Shown here: positions 17,913-25,721 of the stretch, one piece after another
How the letters are laid out: every line of letters starts with the position of its first letter
Numbering within the stretch: position 1 is the first letter of the stretch
NCBI GenBank assembly: GCA_034506335.1
Contig: JAPDPR010000005.1
Coordinates: 1-64,000, forward strand
Length of the DNA stretch: 64,000 nucleotides
From: a candidate division KSB1 bacterium
GTDB lineage: Bacteria; Zhuqueibacterota; Zhuqueibacteria; JANLFK01; Oleimicrobiaceae
Reading direction: 5' to 3'
Made by a program: the position numbers and the translations under genes
The notes under the pieces: model-generated
What the model saw: only the letters and a program-made list of their open reading frames with translations
Databases searched by the model: none
What the model was told of the DNA's origin: nothing

Positions 17913-20255
17913 ATGGCGCAGGGTGGGCAGACGAGGAACCGGGGAAGCGCGCTCCTTTTCACGTTCCTATCTCTCGTGTCCCTAGAGGGAGCCCGCGGAC
18001 AGGAGGGTGAGCTGCGAGCCCTATGGGTTACGCGCTGGGACTATCGCACCCCCGCAGACGTGCGGGCCATCGTACGGAACGCGGCCCAGCACAACTTTAA
18101 CACGCTCCTGTTCCAAGTCCGCGGCAACGGCACCGTGTGCTACCGGTCCAACATTGAGCCTTGGGCGGAGGAGTTTGCCGGCCAGGACCCAGGGTGGGAT
18201 CCCCTGCAAACGGCCATCGACGAGGCGCACGCCGCGGGCATTGCCCTCCATGCATGGGTCAATGTCTATCCGGGGTGGAGAGGCACCACACCGCCAGCAA
18301 ACCCCGACCAGCTGTGGAATCGACACCGCGACTGGTTCATGACCGACCCAGATGGGCGACTGCAGCGCCTCAATCCTCACTACGTATGGCTGTCTCCCAC
18401 CAACCCTGAGGTCCAGGCCTACTTGCAACATCTATTCCTTGAGCTTCTGGAGCGTTATCAGGTGGACGGCATCCACCTGGACTATTTTCGTTTTCCTGGC
18501 CCAGGGTTCTCTTTCGACCCGCGTTCCTTGATGCACTTCCGTCTGCACAACAACGGCCAGTCGCCTGCCGACGCCCCGGAGGTTTGGGACGAATGGCGGC
18601 GGAGTGCCATCACGCGCTTGCTCACGGTGCTATATTCAGCGGTCAAGAGCCGGTGGCCCCACGTGGTGGTGTCAAGCGCGGTGGTTGGAGACCTCCACAA
18701 CGGCAAGCGGCTGTTTTTCCAGGACAGCCATCGCTGGCTTGCCATGGGGATTGTCGATGTCATTTTCCCGATGCTCTACACCACCGACACCACGCTGTTT
18801 CGACGTCTGGCCGCAGAACACCTGAGCGATGCAAAAGGTAGACTCGTCTGTCCAGGGATCGAGGCCACAGTCCTTTGGAGCGACCAGGTACGAATTGCGC
18901 GAGAGCTTGGGGCCAAGGGTTTTGCCCTTTTCTCCTACCAAGCGCTCTTCCCTGGCCATAACGTCTCGCCGCGCGCCTTGCAGGAACTCCTGACAGCACA
19001 GCCGGAAAGGGTCTCCGCACCCACGCTGACCTGGAAGGTGGCAGAAGAAGATCTGCAAGGCCCTCTTGTCTCAGCGCTGTCGACTCTCCCCACCGTAGTG
19101 CGTGAGGGTGAGTCTTGCAAAGTGACGTGCACCATCAGCGACGAGAATGGCGTGTATGACGACCAGACGGGCTCCGACGGTCAAGGCGTGTATCTTGTCT
19201 GGACAATCCCCGAGCGAAGCGACACGCTGCACGAGCTCACCATGTCGCCTCTACCCTCACACCCAGGGTGGTTCATCTCCGATGCAGAAATCCCGGGACA
19301 AAAGGCGGGCACCGAGCTGCACCTGAGGGTTTTCGCCAGGGACAATAGCAAGAACCACAACCTGGGATACAGTCCGCTCGCCAGTGTGGTGGTAGATTTT
19401 GCGCAGCCCCTATTCACCTGCGAAGGCGAATTCGGGCCGCTGGTGTGGAATGCTACCGCGATCGGAGTGGATTCCAGTGGGCAGATTTGGGTCACATCAT
19501 ACGAAGACCGCTGCGTCCACGTACTCAATCCCGATGGGAGCGAAACGTCCTTTTCGCCAATACGCACGGGTCTTTCGCCTACCGGAGAGCCCACACCCAT
19601 AACACGGCCCACAACCGTGGCGGTGAACAGCCGTGGGGAGATTCATGTGGGGTGCGGCACGTCGCCCGGATTCATTCTGCGGTTCGACCATACCGGGCAA
19701 GCTTTTCTGGGCATCGAGTTCTCCTTTGCTGTGAGCAGTCTCGACTTTGACCGCTTCGACCGCGCCTACGTCCTGGAGAGCGGTCGCGCGATCTGGCACG
19801 TGTACGACCCGGTATGGGGTGAGCTCCAGCACAGCCCGTTCGGTGAGAGTGGGACCGGAAACAGCCTGGCGGCATCCCCCGATGGGGCAAAAGTTTACGT
19901 TGCCAGCGAATCTGATGGGCTGGTCCAGTGCTGGGAGCGTGTTTTCACGGCCGCTGGGATTTACTTTGAGAAGCGGACGCCCTTGGCGCCGCGCAACGTG
20001 GGTAAAGGGGGTGTCCACACGGACTCCAATGGAACGATTTTCGTCTCACACATGCCTGCGGGCAGGGTCACAGTGCTGGACGGCGAGGGGAAAGTGTTGG
20101 GCTTGCTGCGCGGTGGCTCTCCGCCCCTCCGGGCGCCCAAGAATGTGGCCCTCTGCTCATCCGGTAATGTGGTCTATGTGCTGGAAACTGGAGCCGCTGG
20201 CCCGAGCAGATTGAGCAAATGGGCACGCAGAACCCGAGAACCGGCCCAACGTTGA
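17913..20255 (+). CDS. GHL10-family glycoside hydrolase with C-terminal beta-propeller
   Basis: 780 residues from ATG 17913, which has GGAGGA 6 bases upstream and is followed by a signal peptide (to about residue 30, GARGQ). Residues about 32-370 are a GHL10 (former DUF187) TIM-barrel: ELRALWVTRWDY, NFNTLLFQVRGNG, HAWVNVYPGW, VDGIHLDYFRFPG and VDVIFPMLYT are all diagnostic. Residues about 375-490 look Ig-like. The last about 280 residues form an NHL-type propeller (IGVDSSGQIWVTSYED, VAVNSRGEIHVGCG, SLAASPDGAKVYVAS). Family members act on peptidoglycan or polysaccharides; the exact bond is not predictable. It lacks a type IX sorting domain, unlike its neighbours. Confidence 0.85.
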   Translation: MAQGGQTRNRGSALLFTFLSLVSLEGARGQEGELRALWVTRWDYRTPADVRAIVRNAAQHNFNTLLFQVRGNGTVCYRSNIEPWAEEFAGQDPGWDPLQTAIDEAHAAGIALHAWVNVYPGWRGTTPPANPDQLWNRHRDWFMTDPDGRLQRLNPHYVWLSPTNPEVQAYLQHLFLELLERYQVDGIHLDYFRFPGPGFSFDPRSLMHFRLHNNGQSPADAPEVWDEWRRSAITRLLTVLYSAVKSRWPHVVVSSAVVGDLHNGKRLFFQDSHRWLAMGIVDVIFPMLYTTDTTLFRRLAAEHLSDAKGRLVCPGIEATVLWSDQVRIARELGAKGFALFSYQALFPGHNVSPRALQELLTAQPERVSAPTLTWKVAEEDLQGPLVSALSTLPTVVREGESCKVTCTISDENGVYDDQTGSDGQGVYLVWTIPERSDTLHELTMSPLPSHPGWFISDAEIPGQKAGTELHLRVFARDNSKNHNLGYSPLASVVVDFAQPLFTCEGEFGPLVWNATAIGVDSSGQIWVTSYEDRCVHVLNPDGSETSFSPIRTGLSPTGEPTPITRPTTVAVNSRGEIHVGCGTSPGFILRFDHTGQAFLGIEFSFAVSSLDFDRFDRAYVLESGRAIWHVYDPVWGELQHSPFGESGTGNSLAASPDGAKVYVASESDGLVQCWERVFTAAGIYFEKRTPLAPRNVGKGGVHTDSNGTIFVSHMPAGRVTVLDGEGKVLGLLRGGSPPLRAPKNVALCSSGNVVYVLETGAAGPSRLSKWARRTREPAQR

Positions 20256-20280
20256 GGTGCCCCAACAGGGGCCGGGGAAG

Positions 20281-21090
20281 TCAGGCCTCCAGAGGTACCG
20301 TCCCCCTTCCTGTAACTTGCATCGGGTTGGCGTAGCAATACAGACACCCTCCCACGCAACCCTTGTACCAACCGATGTCGATGCTCTCCGTGCAGCCGCA
20401 CAATGGGCGTTGTCCCTTGGCCCTGCGGGTGGAGCACTGCATCCCACGGGGGTGGAGCCTGTTCAACAGCTCACCGTCGATGCAACGGGAGCGAGGCCAG
20501 CCCGGCACGCAACAGCCGTGGACTCTCATCCCGTGCTGGCCAGCCACCTGGAGAACCTCTTGCGCCTCTCCTTGCCAGGTGGCGAGGTCTACCTCCTCCG
20601 GCTCCACCCCTGCCCGCAAAAGGCGGGTGCGCACTTTGTTGTAGAGCTGCATCCAGCTCACCGACACGTCCCTGATACCCAGCGCAGAGCACCGTTCCAC
20701 AATGTCGTGCAGAAGAGGAAGATTCGTGTAGCGCCTCCCGTTGGGCAAACGCAGGTGCACGATGGGATCGAACCGCAAACGGACGCGCTCCGGATTCCCC
20801 GCCAGGGCAATAACCCCGGGCAAGTGCGCCAGGGTTGCGTCCGTTGGCGGGATGCCAGGTTCCAGAAACGTTCCCCCCATGCCGGTGATGCTATAGTGCA
20901 CATAGAGCTGCTCAAACGTGGAGAGAACTGCCCGTAGCCGGCGGTGGTGGAGCAGATTAGCCGCGTTCTTCGTCCATATCACCACCGTGTGCACCTGATC
21001 AGGAGGAAAACGCGTCTCCAAGATGTGAGCCAGCTCATCCGGATAGCCGGCCACCATATCGACTCGGCGGCTTGCGGAGATAACCTTCAC
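20281..21090 (-). CDS. DUF1848 family protein with C-terminal Cys cluster
   Basis: 269 residues from GTG 21090, overlapping the stop of the preceding lyase gene (GTGA). The family is recognised by the opening VISASRRVDM, the internal TKNA and YSITGMG, and the end GCVGGCLYCYANP. The closing CxxxCxxC resembles the [4Fe-4S]-binding motif of radical SAM enzymes but sits at the C-terminus, with two or three more Cys just before it (MQCSTRR, LCGCTES). Family members are uncharacterised; a radical-SAM-related role is inference. It is the last gene of the probable operon that starts near 24867. Confidence 0.8.
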   Translation of the reverse strand: MKVISASRRVDMVAGYPDELAHILETRFPPDQVHTVVIWTKNAANLLHHRRLRAVLSTFEQLYVHYSITGMGGTFLEPGIPPTDATLAHLPGVIALAGNPERVRLRFDPIVHLRLPNGRRYTNLPLLHDIVERCSALGIRDVSVSWMQLYNKVRTRLLRAGVEPEEVDLATWQGEAQEVLQVAGQHGMRVHGCCVPGWPRSRCIDGELLNRLHPRGMQCSTRRAKGQRPLCGCTESIDIGWYKGCVGGCLYCYANPMQVTGRGTVPLEA

Positions 21091-21968
21091 AGCCCTAAGG
21101 ACCTCAACAGGTGTGCGATTCCCTCCACGTCGGGCTTTTCCAGGGGGGTCAATGGCAAGCGCGGGGCACCTCCGGCAAAGCCGCGGATGGCCATGCCTGC
21201 CTTGATACCGGCGACACCGTATGCAAGGTCAATCTTCTCCACCAGTTCGCTCAGCCGCCGCTGCTCGGCTGCGGCCTCGTCCCATTTGCCCTCTTGACAC
21301 AAGCGAAAGATGCGGACGCAGAGCTCTGGCACCACATTGGCGATAGCCAGAACTGCCCCGTGCGCCCCAGCAAGGAGCCCCGCTACCAACAAGTCGCCGT
21401 GCCCGATCAACACCGAAAAATCTCGGGGCACACTACGGACTATGCGCGCCAATTGCGCCAGATCGCCGCTGCTATCTTTGAGTCCGACGATGTTGGGATG
21501 CCCGGCCAACTCAGCGATTGTCTCTGGGGAGAGGTGGACCCCCGTGCACTGTGGGATGCTGTACAGAATCACTGGTATGGGCAGGGCCTCTGCTACTTTG
21601 GAGTAATAGGTCGCAAGCGCCTTCGGCGACATGGCGGCCCTAAAATAGTGCGGAGTAACGCAGAGCGCATAGTCAGCGCCTGCGGCTGCCACCCGCTCCC
21701 CCCAGCGCAAGGTGGCCAGCACTGACTCCCTGCCAATGCCGACAATCATCGGCCGGCCCTGCGCAATCGCGTCCCGTGCCGCACGCACCAAGTCGAGGGC
21801 CTCTTCGTCGTCCAGAAACACCGCCTCGCCAGTACTTCCCGCGATGAGGTAGCCGGACACCCCCAGCGCCTCCCACTTGGCAACGTTTTCCGCCAATGAC
21901 CGCGGAGCTACGCGGTCCTCGACAAAGGGCGTAGTGGCGGCGACGAAGACCCCCCGTAGGGTATTCAT
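21087..21968 (-). CDS. DapA/dihydrodipicolinate synthase family lyase
   Basis: 293 residues, the usual length for the DHDPS/N-acetylneuraminate lyase TIM-barrel family. Schiff-base Lys is in VGLKDSSGD, the catalytic Tyr in ILYSIP, and the substrate loop is GSTGEAVFLDDEE. The family cleaves or condenses pyruvate with aldehydes. The GSTGE loop and YSIP are shared by DapA and by 4-hydroxy-2-oxoglutarate aldolases, so the substrate is open. The operon setting (GNAT, NlpC/P60, DUF1848) does not look like lysine biosynthesis, so a non-DapA aldolase is somewhat favoured. Confidence 0.8.
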   Translation of the reverse strand: MNTLRGVFVAATTPFVEDRVAPRSLAENVAKWEALGVSGYLIAGSTGEAVFLDDEEALDLVRAARDAIAQGRPMIVGIGRESVLATLRWGERVAAAGADYALCVTPHYFRAAMSPKALATYYSKVAEALPIPVILYSIPQCTGVHLSPETIAELAGHPNIVGLKDSSGDLAQLARIVRSVPRDFSVLIGHGDLLVAGLLAGAHGAVLAIANVVPELCVRIFRLCQEGKWDEAAAEQRRLSELVEKIDLAYGVAGIKAGMAIRGFAGGAPRLPLTPLEKPDVEGIAHLLRSLGL

Positions 21969-21971
21969 GGG

Positions 21972-22943
21972 TCACTCCCATCGATTCAGGTGCACGGCTC
22001 CGCCTCTTACTCGCTCAGGATAACCTTCCAGCGTCATGCGCAAGTCCGAATGGATGATCTTGAAACCATGGGTCAGCGCATAGCGAAGGGCCCAGTGGCT
22101 GTTGGCCGGCACGCGTAGGCACAGGAGATCAAGCACCTCCCGGCTCGCATATTCTTCCAGCTGAGCGAGCATAGCGGGAAACAGTTCCTCGCGCCATTGT
22201 TCCGGAATCGCCGCAACCACTAGGCGGGCCAAATTCCTTTTCTGGCCCACGAAATACGGCTCTGTGTGCACAACGGCCAACGCCAGGTTTTGGCCATCTT
22301 GCTCCCAGAGAAGTGTCTCCCCAAAGCGGAAAGCAGCCGTTTGGCGGATGAGCGGGGCGTAATCAGTCCCCTCTGCCACCACGTTCGCCAGCTCGGCCGC
22401 CCTCCCCAAGAAGGACCATACTCCCTGTCCTGCTTCCTGGCTGAACATGCGCACATGGTAAGCCTCCGAGGCAGGCGGCGAGGTATCTTCTCCTACTGGT
22501 CGCACGAGTTCGCAGGTGAGTTGTTGCGGGAGAAAACCCAGCTTGAGGTAAAAGCCCAGGTTACGGTAACTCCGCGGCATTGTCTCAAGGCCGATGGTGG
22601 TGCAGCCAGCTCCTCTCAGGAACTCCACGGTCCGGCGCATTAGCTCGGTGCCCACGCCCCGGCCCTGCGCCTGCGGCGCGACAGCAACGGGTCCAACCCA
22701 ACCGGTTGAGCCGTACACGTGGGAAAAAGCCACCCCGACCAACCTCCCTCCCCTCTCTGCGACCATACACCCCGGGGGCGATGTGGAGAGGTACATGTCC
22801 AACATCTCCACCCTGCACGGTGGCACCTGCACCTCTGCATAGCCGTCCTCCTGGCGCCCGTACGTGAAGGCCTCGGCGATCAGATGACTGATCGGCTCCA
22901 AGTCCTGGCGCAACAAGGGCCGGATGTTAACGCCAAGCTTCAC
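21972..22943 (-). CDS. Tandem GNAT-fold acetyltransferase
   Basis: 323 residues from GTG 22943. Residues about 6-165 form a GNAT domain with the acetyl-CoA loop VGPVAVAPQAQGRGVGTELM and the C-terminal helix SYRNLGFYLKLGF. Residues about 185-320 form a second, weaker GNAT-like half (LALAVVHTEPYFVG, LRVPANSHWALRYALTHGF). Such two-lobed proteins acetylate small amines or peptides; the acceptor is unknown. It lies 3 bp from the lyase gene and 8 bp from the NlpC/P60 gene, so they are co-transcribed. Confidence 0.8.
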   Translation of the reverse strand: MKLGVNIRPLLRQDLEPISHLIAEAFTYGRQEDGYAEVQVPPCRVEMLDMYLSTSPPGCMVAERGGRLVGVAFSHVYGSTGWVGPVAVAPQAQGRGVGTELMRRTVEFLRGAGCTTIGLETMPRSYRNLGFYLKLGFLPQQLTCELVRPVGEDTSPPASEAYHVRMFSQEAGQGVWSFLGRAAELANVVAEGTDYAPLIRQTAAFRFGETLLWEQDGQNLALAVVHTEPYFVGQKRNLARLVVAAIPEQWREELFPAMLAQLEEYASREVLDLLCLRVPANSHWALRYALTHGFKIIHSDLRMTLEGYPERVRGGAVHLNRWE

Positions 22944-22951
22944 TGCGTCCT

Positions 22952-24088
22952 CTACCTCAGAATGCGCCGGATCTGCCGCAAAGTGCGCGCGCGGTACGCG
23001 TTGAAGTTGGGGTGCTGCGGGTTGAAGCTGTCCTGGCTGACCATACCACTGCTATGGATGAACTGATAGTTCCCTGCATAGATGCCCACATGGGTGATGC
23101 GCTCGGCGTTGGGGCCAAAAAAGACCAGGTCTCCTGGGCGTGCCTGGCTGAAGGTCGAGTCGATCGGTACTGGCTCTCCGACTGTTACCTGCATATTGGC
23201 GTCACGTGGCAGAAGGATACCGTGCCAGCCAAACACGATGAAGGTGAGGCCTGAGCAGTCCATGCCCTTGGGCGAAGTGCCGCCCCAGACGTAGGGGTAG
23301 CCGATGAAGCTCCGAGCGTCGGCGACGATCGCCTCCGGGGTGACCAGCTGGTGTCGGCGCAGCGAGTCGCGGTCAACGGCAACATGCCGCATGACAAAGG
23401 CGACCCTTCCATCCGGATAGAGTACTTCGTGCCAACCCTCGCGCGAACCAAGGGCGGCCAACAGGTCCCCGCGCACCAAATCGCTCACGCACGCCGCATC
23501 CGTCGCAGGCGCCGCATAAGCACGCGCCCAATGCTCCTTGACCACCAAGAGTCGCTTCGTCTCCCACTCCCTCAGTCTAGCCTCATCCACCGGCAGCAGA
23601 TACTCGTCAGTCATCCAACCGAGATAGCCGTCCTCCAGTCGGCAGAAAAACCACCCCCGCTCACGATTCAGCAGCTCCACCTTGTGCCCAAGCAGGGTCT
23701 GGTCCAGCAGCTCGGCTTTGAACGAGGGCTCGCTGCGCAGGTCAGCAACGCTCACCCGCACCAGAGCAAAGTGTTCCTGGCCCAGGCGGGGATGAGGAAG
23801 TACCACAATGCTGTCGACGATGGCAGTTTGTCCCCGCGCACGCAACCAGGAGAGCAGCGCCTCCTTGGCCTCGGCTGAGGTCGTGGCCCCCCTGAGCACA
23901 ACCCCCTTAGGTCCCTCGCTGGCCTGCACGTTGAACAGCGCCAGGCGCTGGTCCGGGCAAAACTCCTTTCTCACCTCCTCAATGGCCGCGCGCATTTCCG
24001 GTGTGACGGTCGGAATCCGCATGCAGCCTTGGGACAGCAGGAGAATGAGGGCAACCCCGACGGGGGTCAAAGCAAATGGCTTTCGCAC
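22952..24088 (-). CDS. SH3/NlpC-P60 cell-wall peptidase lipoprotein
   Basis: 378 residues from GTG 24088, with GGGAGG upstream. The signal peptide ends in a lipobox (LLLSQGC), so the protein is membrane-anchored. Two SH3-like domains follow: about 105-170 (VADLRSEPSFKAELLDQTLLG, GWFFCRLEDGYLGWM) and about 185-240. The NlpC/P60 domain (about 250-375) has Cys in KGMDCSGL, His in THVGIYAG and a polar residue in FIHSSG. Enzymes of this build (YkfC/YgiM-like) cut gamma-D-Glu-diaminoacyl bonds in peptidoglycan stem peptides, suggesting wall turnover or recycling. Confidence 0.9.
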   Translation of the reverse strand: MRKPFALTPVGVALILLLSQGCMRIPTVTPEMRAAIEEVRKEFCPDQRLALFNVQASEGPKGVVLRGATTSAEAKEALLSWLRARGQTAIVDSIVVLPHPRLGQEHFALVRVSVADLRSEPSFKAELLDQTLLGHKVELLNRERGWFFCRLEDGYLGWMTDEYLLPVDEARLREWETKRLLVVKEHWARAYAAPATDAACVSDLVRGDLLAALGSREGWHEVLYPDGRVAFVMRHVAVDRDSLRRHQLVTPEAIVADARSFIGYPYVWGGTSPKGMDCSGLTFIVFGWHGILLPRDANMQVTVGEPVPIDSTFSQARPGDLVFFGPNAERITHVGIYAGNYQFIHSSGMVSQDSFNPQHPNFNAYRARTLRQIRRILR

Positions 24089-24109
24089 CGTTGTGTACCT
24101 CCCTGATGT

Positions 24110-24721
24110 TTACAGCAGCAGGTCTACCGATCCCTTCCCTTTGCGCAACACCACCGGCTCTTCGCCCGTTAAATCCACTACCGTGGAGGGCTCTAACCCT
24201 AAAGGGCCGCAGTCCAGGAAGAAGTCAATGTGAGGAGCCAATGCTTCAGCGATCTCGTCCGGCTCATGAAGAATTTCGCCCCCCGGTAGCGAGGCGCTGG
24301 TGCTGACTATGGGCTTTCCGAACTCCTCCAACAACATCATGCAAATGCGGTTATCTGGTACCCGGATGCCCACGGTCTTGCGGTTGGACATGAGAATCTT
24401 CGGCACCAGCCTGGTGGCGGGTAACACCACAGTGTATGGGCCGGGTAAGAGTCGGCGCATCACACGATAGGCAAAGTCTGACACGTGGGCATACTGGGCA
24501 ATGCCCTGGAGGTTGGGACAGATGAAACTGAGCGGGTCGCGCTTCCCTTTTCCCTTCAACCGGTAGATTCGCTCTATAGCTTTCTTGTTGAAAATATCAC
24601 AACCCACCCCGTAGACCGTATCGGTGGGGTAGCAGATCACACCGCCCTCCGCCAGCACCGTGGCGGCCCGGCGAATGAGCCGACCCTGAGGATTTTTCGC
24701 ATTGATCTGCACGCGCTCCAC
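24110..24721 (-). CDS. Sua5/YciO/YrdC family protein (threonylcarbamoyl-AMP synthase-like)
   Basis: 203 residues from GTG 24721, preceded by AGGGAGGG. The YrdC fold is shown by GGVICYPTDTVYGVGCD, RIYRLKGKGKRDPL, LLPGPYTVVLPA, VGIRVPDN and the nucleotide-binding end STVVDLTG. TsaC/Sua5 makes the threonylcarbamoyl-AMP used for tRNA t6A. The IYRLKGKGKRDPLSFIC stretch is closer to the YciO branch, whose role is less settled. Upstream it nearly touches the small basic gene (11 bp); downstream it is 21 bp from the NlpC/P60 gene. Confidence 0.85.
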   Translation of the reverse strand: MERVQINAKNPQGRLIRRAATVLAEGGVICYPTDTVYGVGCDIFNKKAIERIYRLKGKGKRDPLSFICPNLQGIAQYAHVSDFAYRVMRRLLPGPYTVVLPATRLVPKILMSNRKTVGIRVPDNRICMMLLEEFGKPIVSTSASLPGGEILHEPDEIAEALAPHIDFFLDCGPLGLEPSTVVDLTGEEPVVLRKGKGSVDLLL

Positions 24722-24732
24722 GATTACCCTCC

Positions 24733-24867
24733 CTACCGTGTCGGAAGGCCTTTCTTCTGTCCTCGTTGGACCTGTTTTTGGCGCTGGAACTGACTTCGGT
24801 CCTTGCCGTATTCGCGCTTGGGCGTCACCACTTTCTTCTGCCGATTGTCGATCTTCCGACCTGCCAT
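24733..24867 (-). CDS. Small basic protein of 44 residues
   Basis: Opens MAGRKIDNRQKKVV and closes GQKKGLPTR; about a third of residues are Lys or Arg and nearly all the rest are polar. GAGGGA lies 8 bases before the ATG and the TAG sits 11 bases before the start of the YciO-like gene, so it fits as the first gene of that operon. I do not recognise the family. The composition suggests an RNA- or ribosome-binding peptide, but that is only a guess. Confidence 0.5.
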   Translation of the reverse strand: MAGRKIDNRQKKVVTPKREYGKDRSQFQRQKQVQRGQKKGLPTR

Positions 24868-24901
24868 AGCTTTTTCCCTCTTCGATTACCCTACCCCACG
24901 T

Positions 24902-25707
24902 TCAAAGCAGTGGGGTGCCATGTTCCCTCCAGGCCGCCGCGATTTCCGCTGGCCAGATCGAAACCTGTACTTCGCCGATGTGCGCCTTACGTAGGTAGAA
25001 CATACACAGACGCAGCTGGCCAATGCCGCCGCCAATTGACAACGGCATCTGGCCCCGAGTAGCCGTTGGTGATAGTACAAACTCCGCCGGCGCTCCTCCC
25101 GCATGAGGCAAGTTGCGCAGCACTTCCGCATCCACCCTAATGCCCATCGAGCACAATTCCATCGCGCAGCCTAGCAGGGAATATCAAACGAGAATATTTC
25201 CCTTCAGTTCGATCTGACCCTCCACCTCTGTGGTCCAGTTGTCATAGTCCGGGGCGCCCAGGTCATGAGGGGATCCGTGGCTGAGAACACCGGGCCACAC
25301 TCCTGGCAGACTGCGTCCTCTCGTTCCCGGCGCGTTGAACCTGGGTAGCGCTCCACAAGCTCCTCGCTCGCTACGAACGAGATAGGAGGCGGAAGCCATA
25401 GTCGGGCAAGACCAGGTGCTTCCACTTGGCCAGTGACTGCACCGCTTCGGCGCGCGCCAAGGTCGGGCACTTCGAATGCAATGAGTTCCTCGCTGCCAGT
25501 CAGGGTATCGTTCACTTCGCTCCCCGCCAGCACGAAAAGAGTGGCCGCCTCGCGCGTCAGGTTGCGGGCTCGCGCCAAATGGGTCTCAAAGCGGTCCTTG
25601 ATGAACTTGATGGCCCTTTCGGTCTCGCGGAGCCACAGGCTGGGACGATAATCCTTGGGCAACCGGAGCCGTGCACTCGCGCATGTTTTCTGCCGTGCTT
25701 CAGCCAT
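24902..25707 (-). pseudogene. asnA: Broken aspartate-ammonia ligase (asparagine synthetase A)
   Basis: Fragments of AsnA lie in order but in different frames. The N-terminal part (SLWLRETERAIKFIKDRF, NDTLTG) is in one frame; [21 protein letters not shown] in another; then [12 protein letters not shown]; then [17 protein letters not shown] to KGNILV, closed by an in-frame TGA at 25184-25186; then LLGCAMELCSMGIRVD, a double frame jump around YYHQRLL, and finally MPLSIGGGIGQ with KAHIGEVQVSIWP. About 90 codons between the LAKWK and FVASEEL parts are missing. Several frameshifts, a stop and a large deletion together make sequencing error an unlikely explanation. The gene must be inactive. Confidence 0.9.
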
Positions 25708-25721
25708 ACAAAAGGCCCCTC

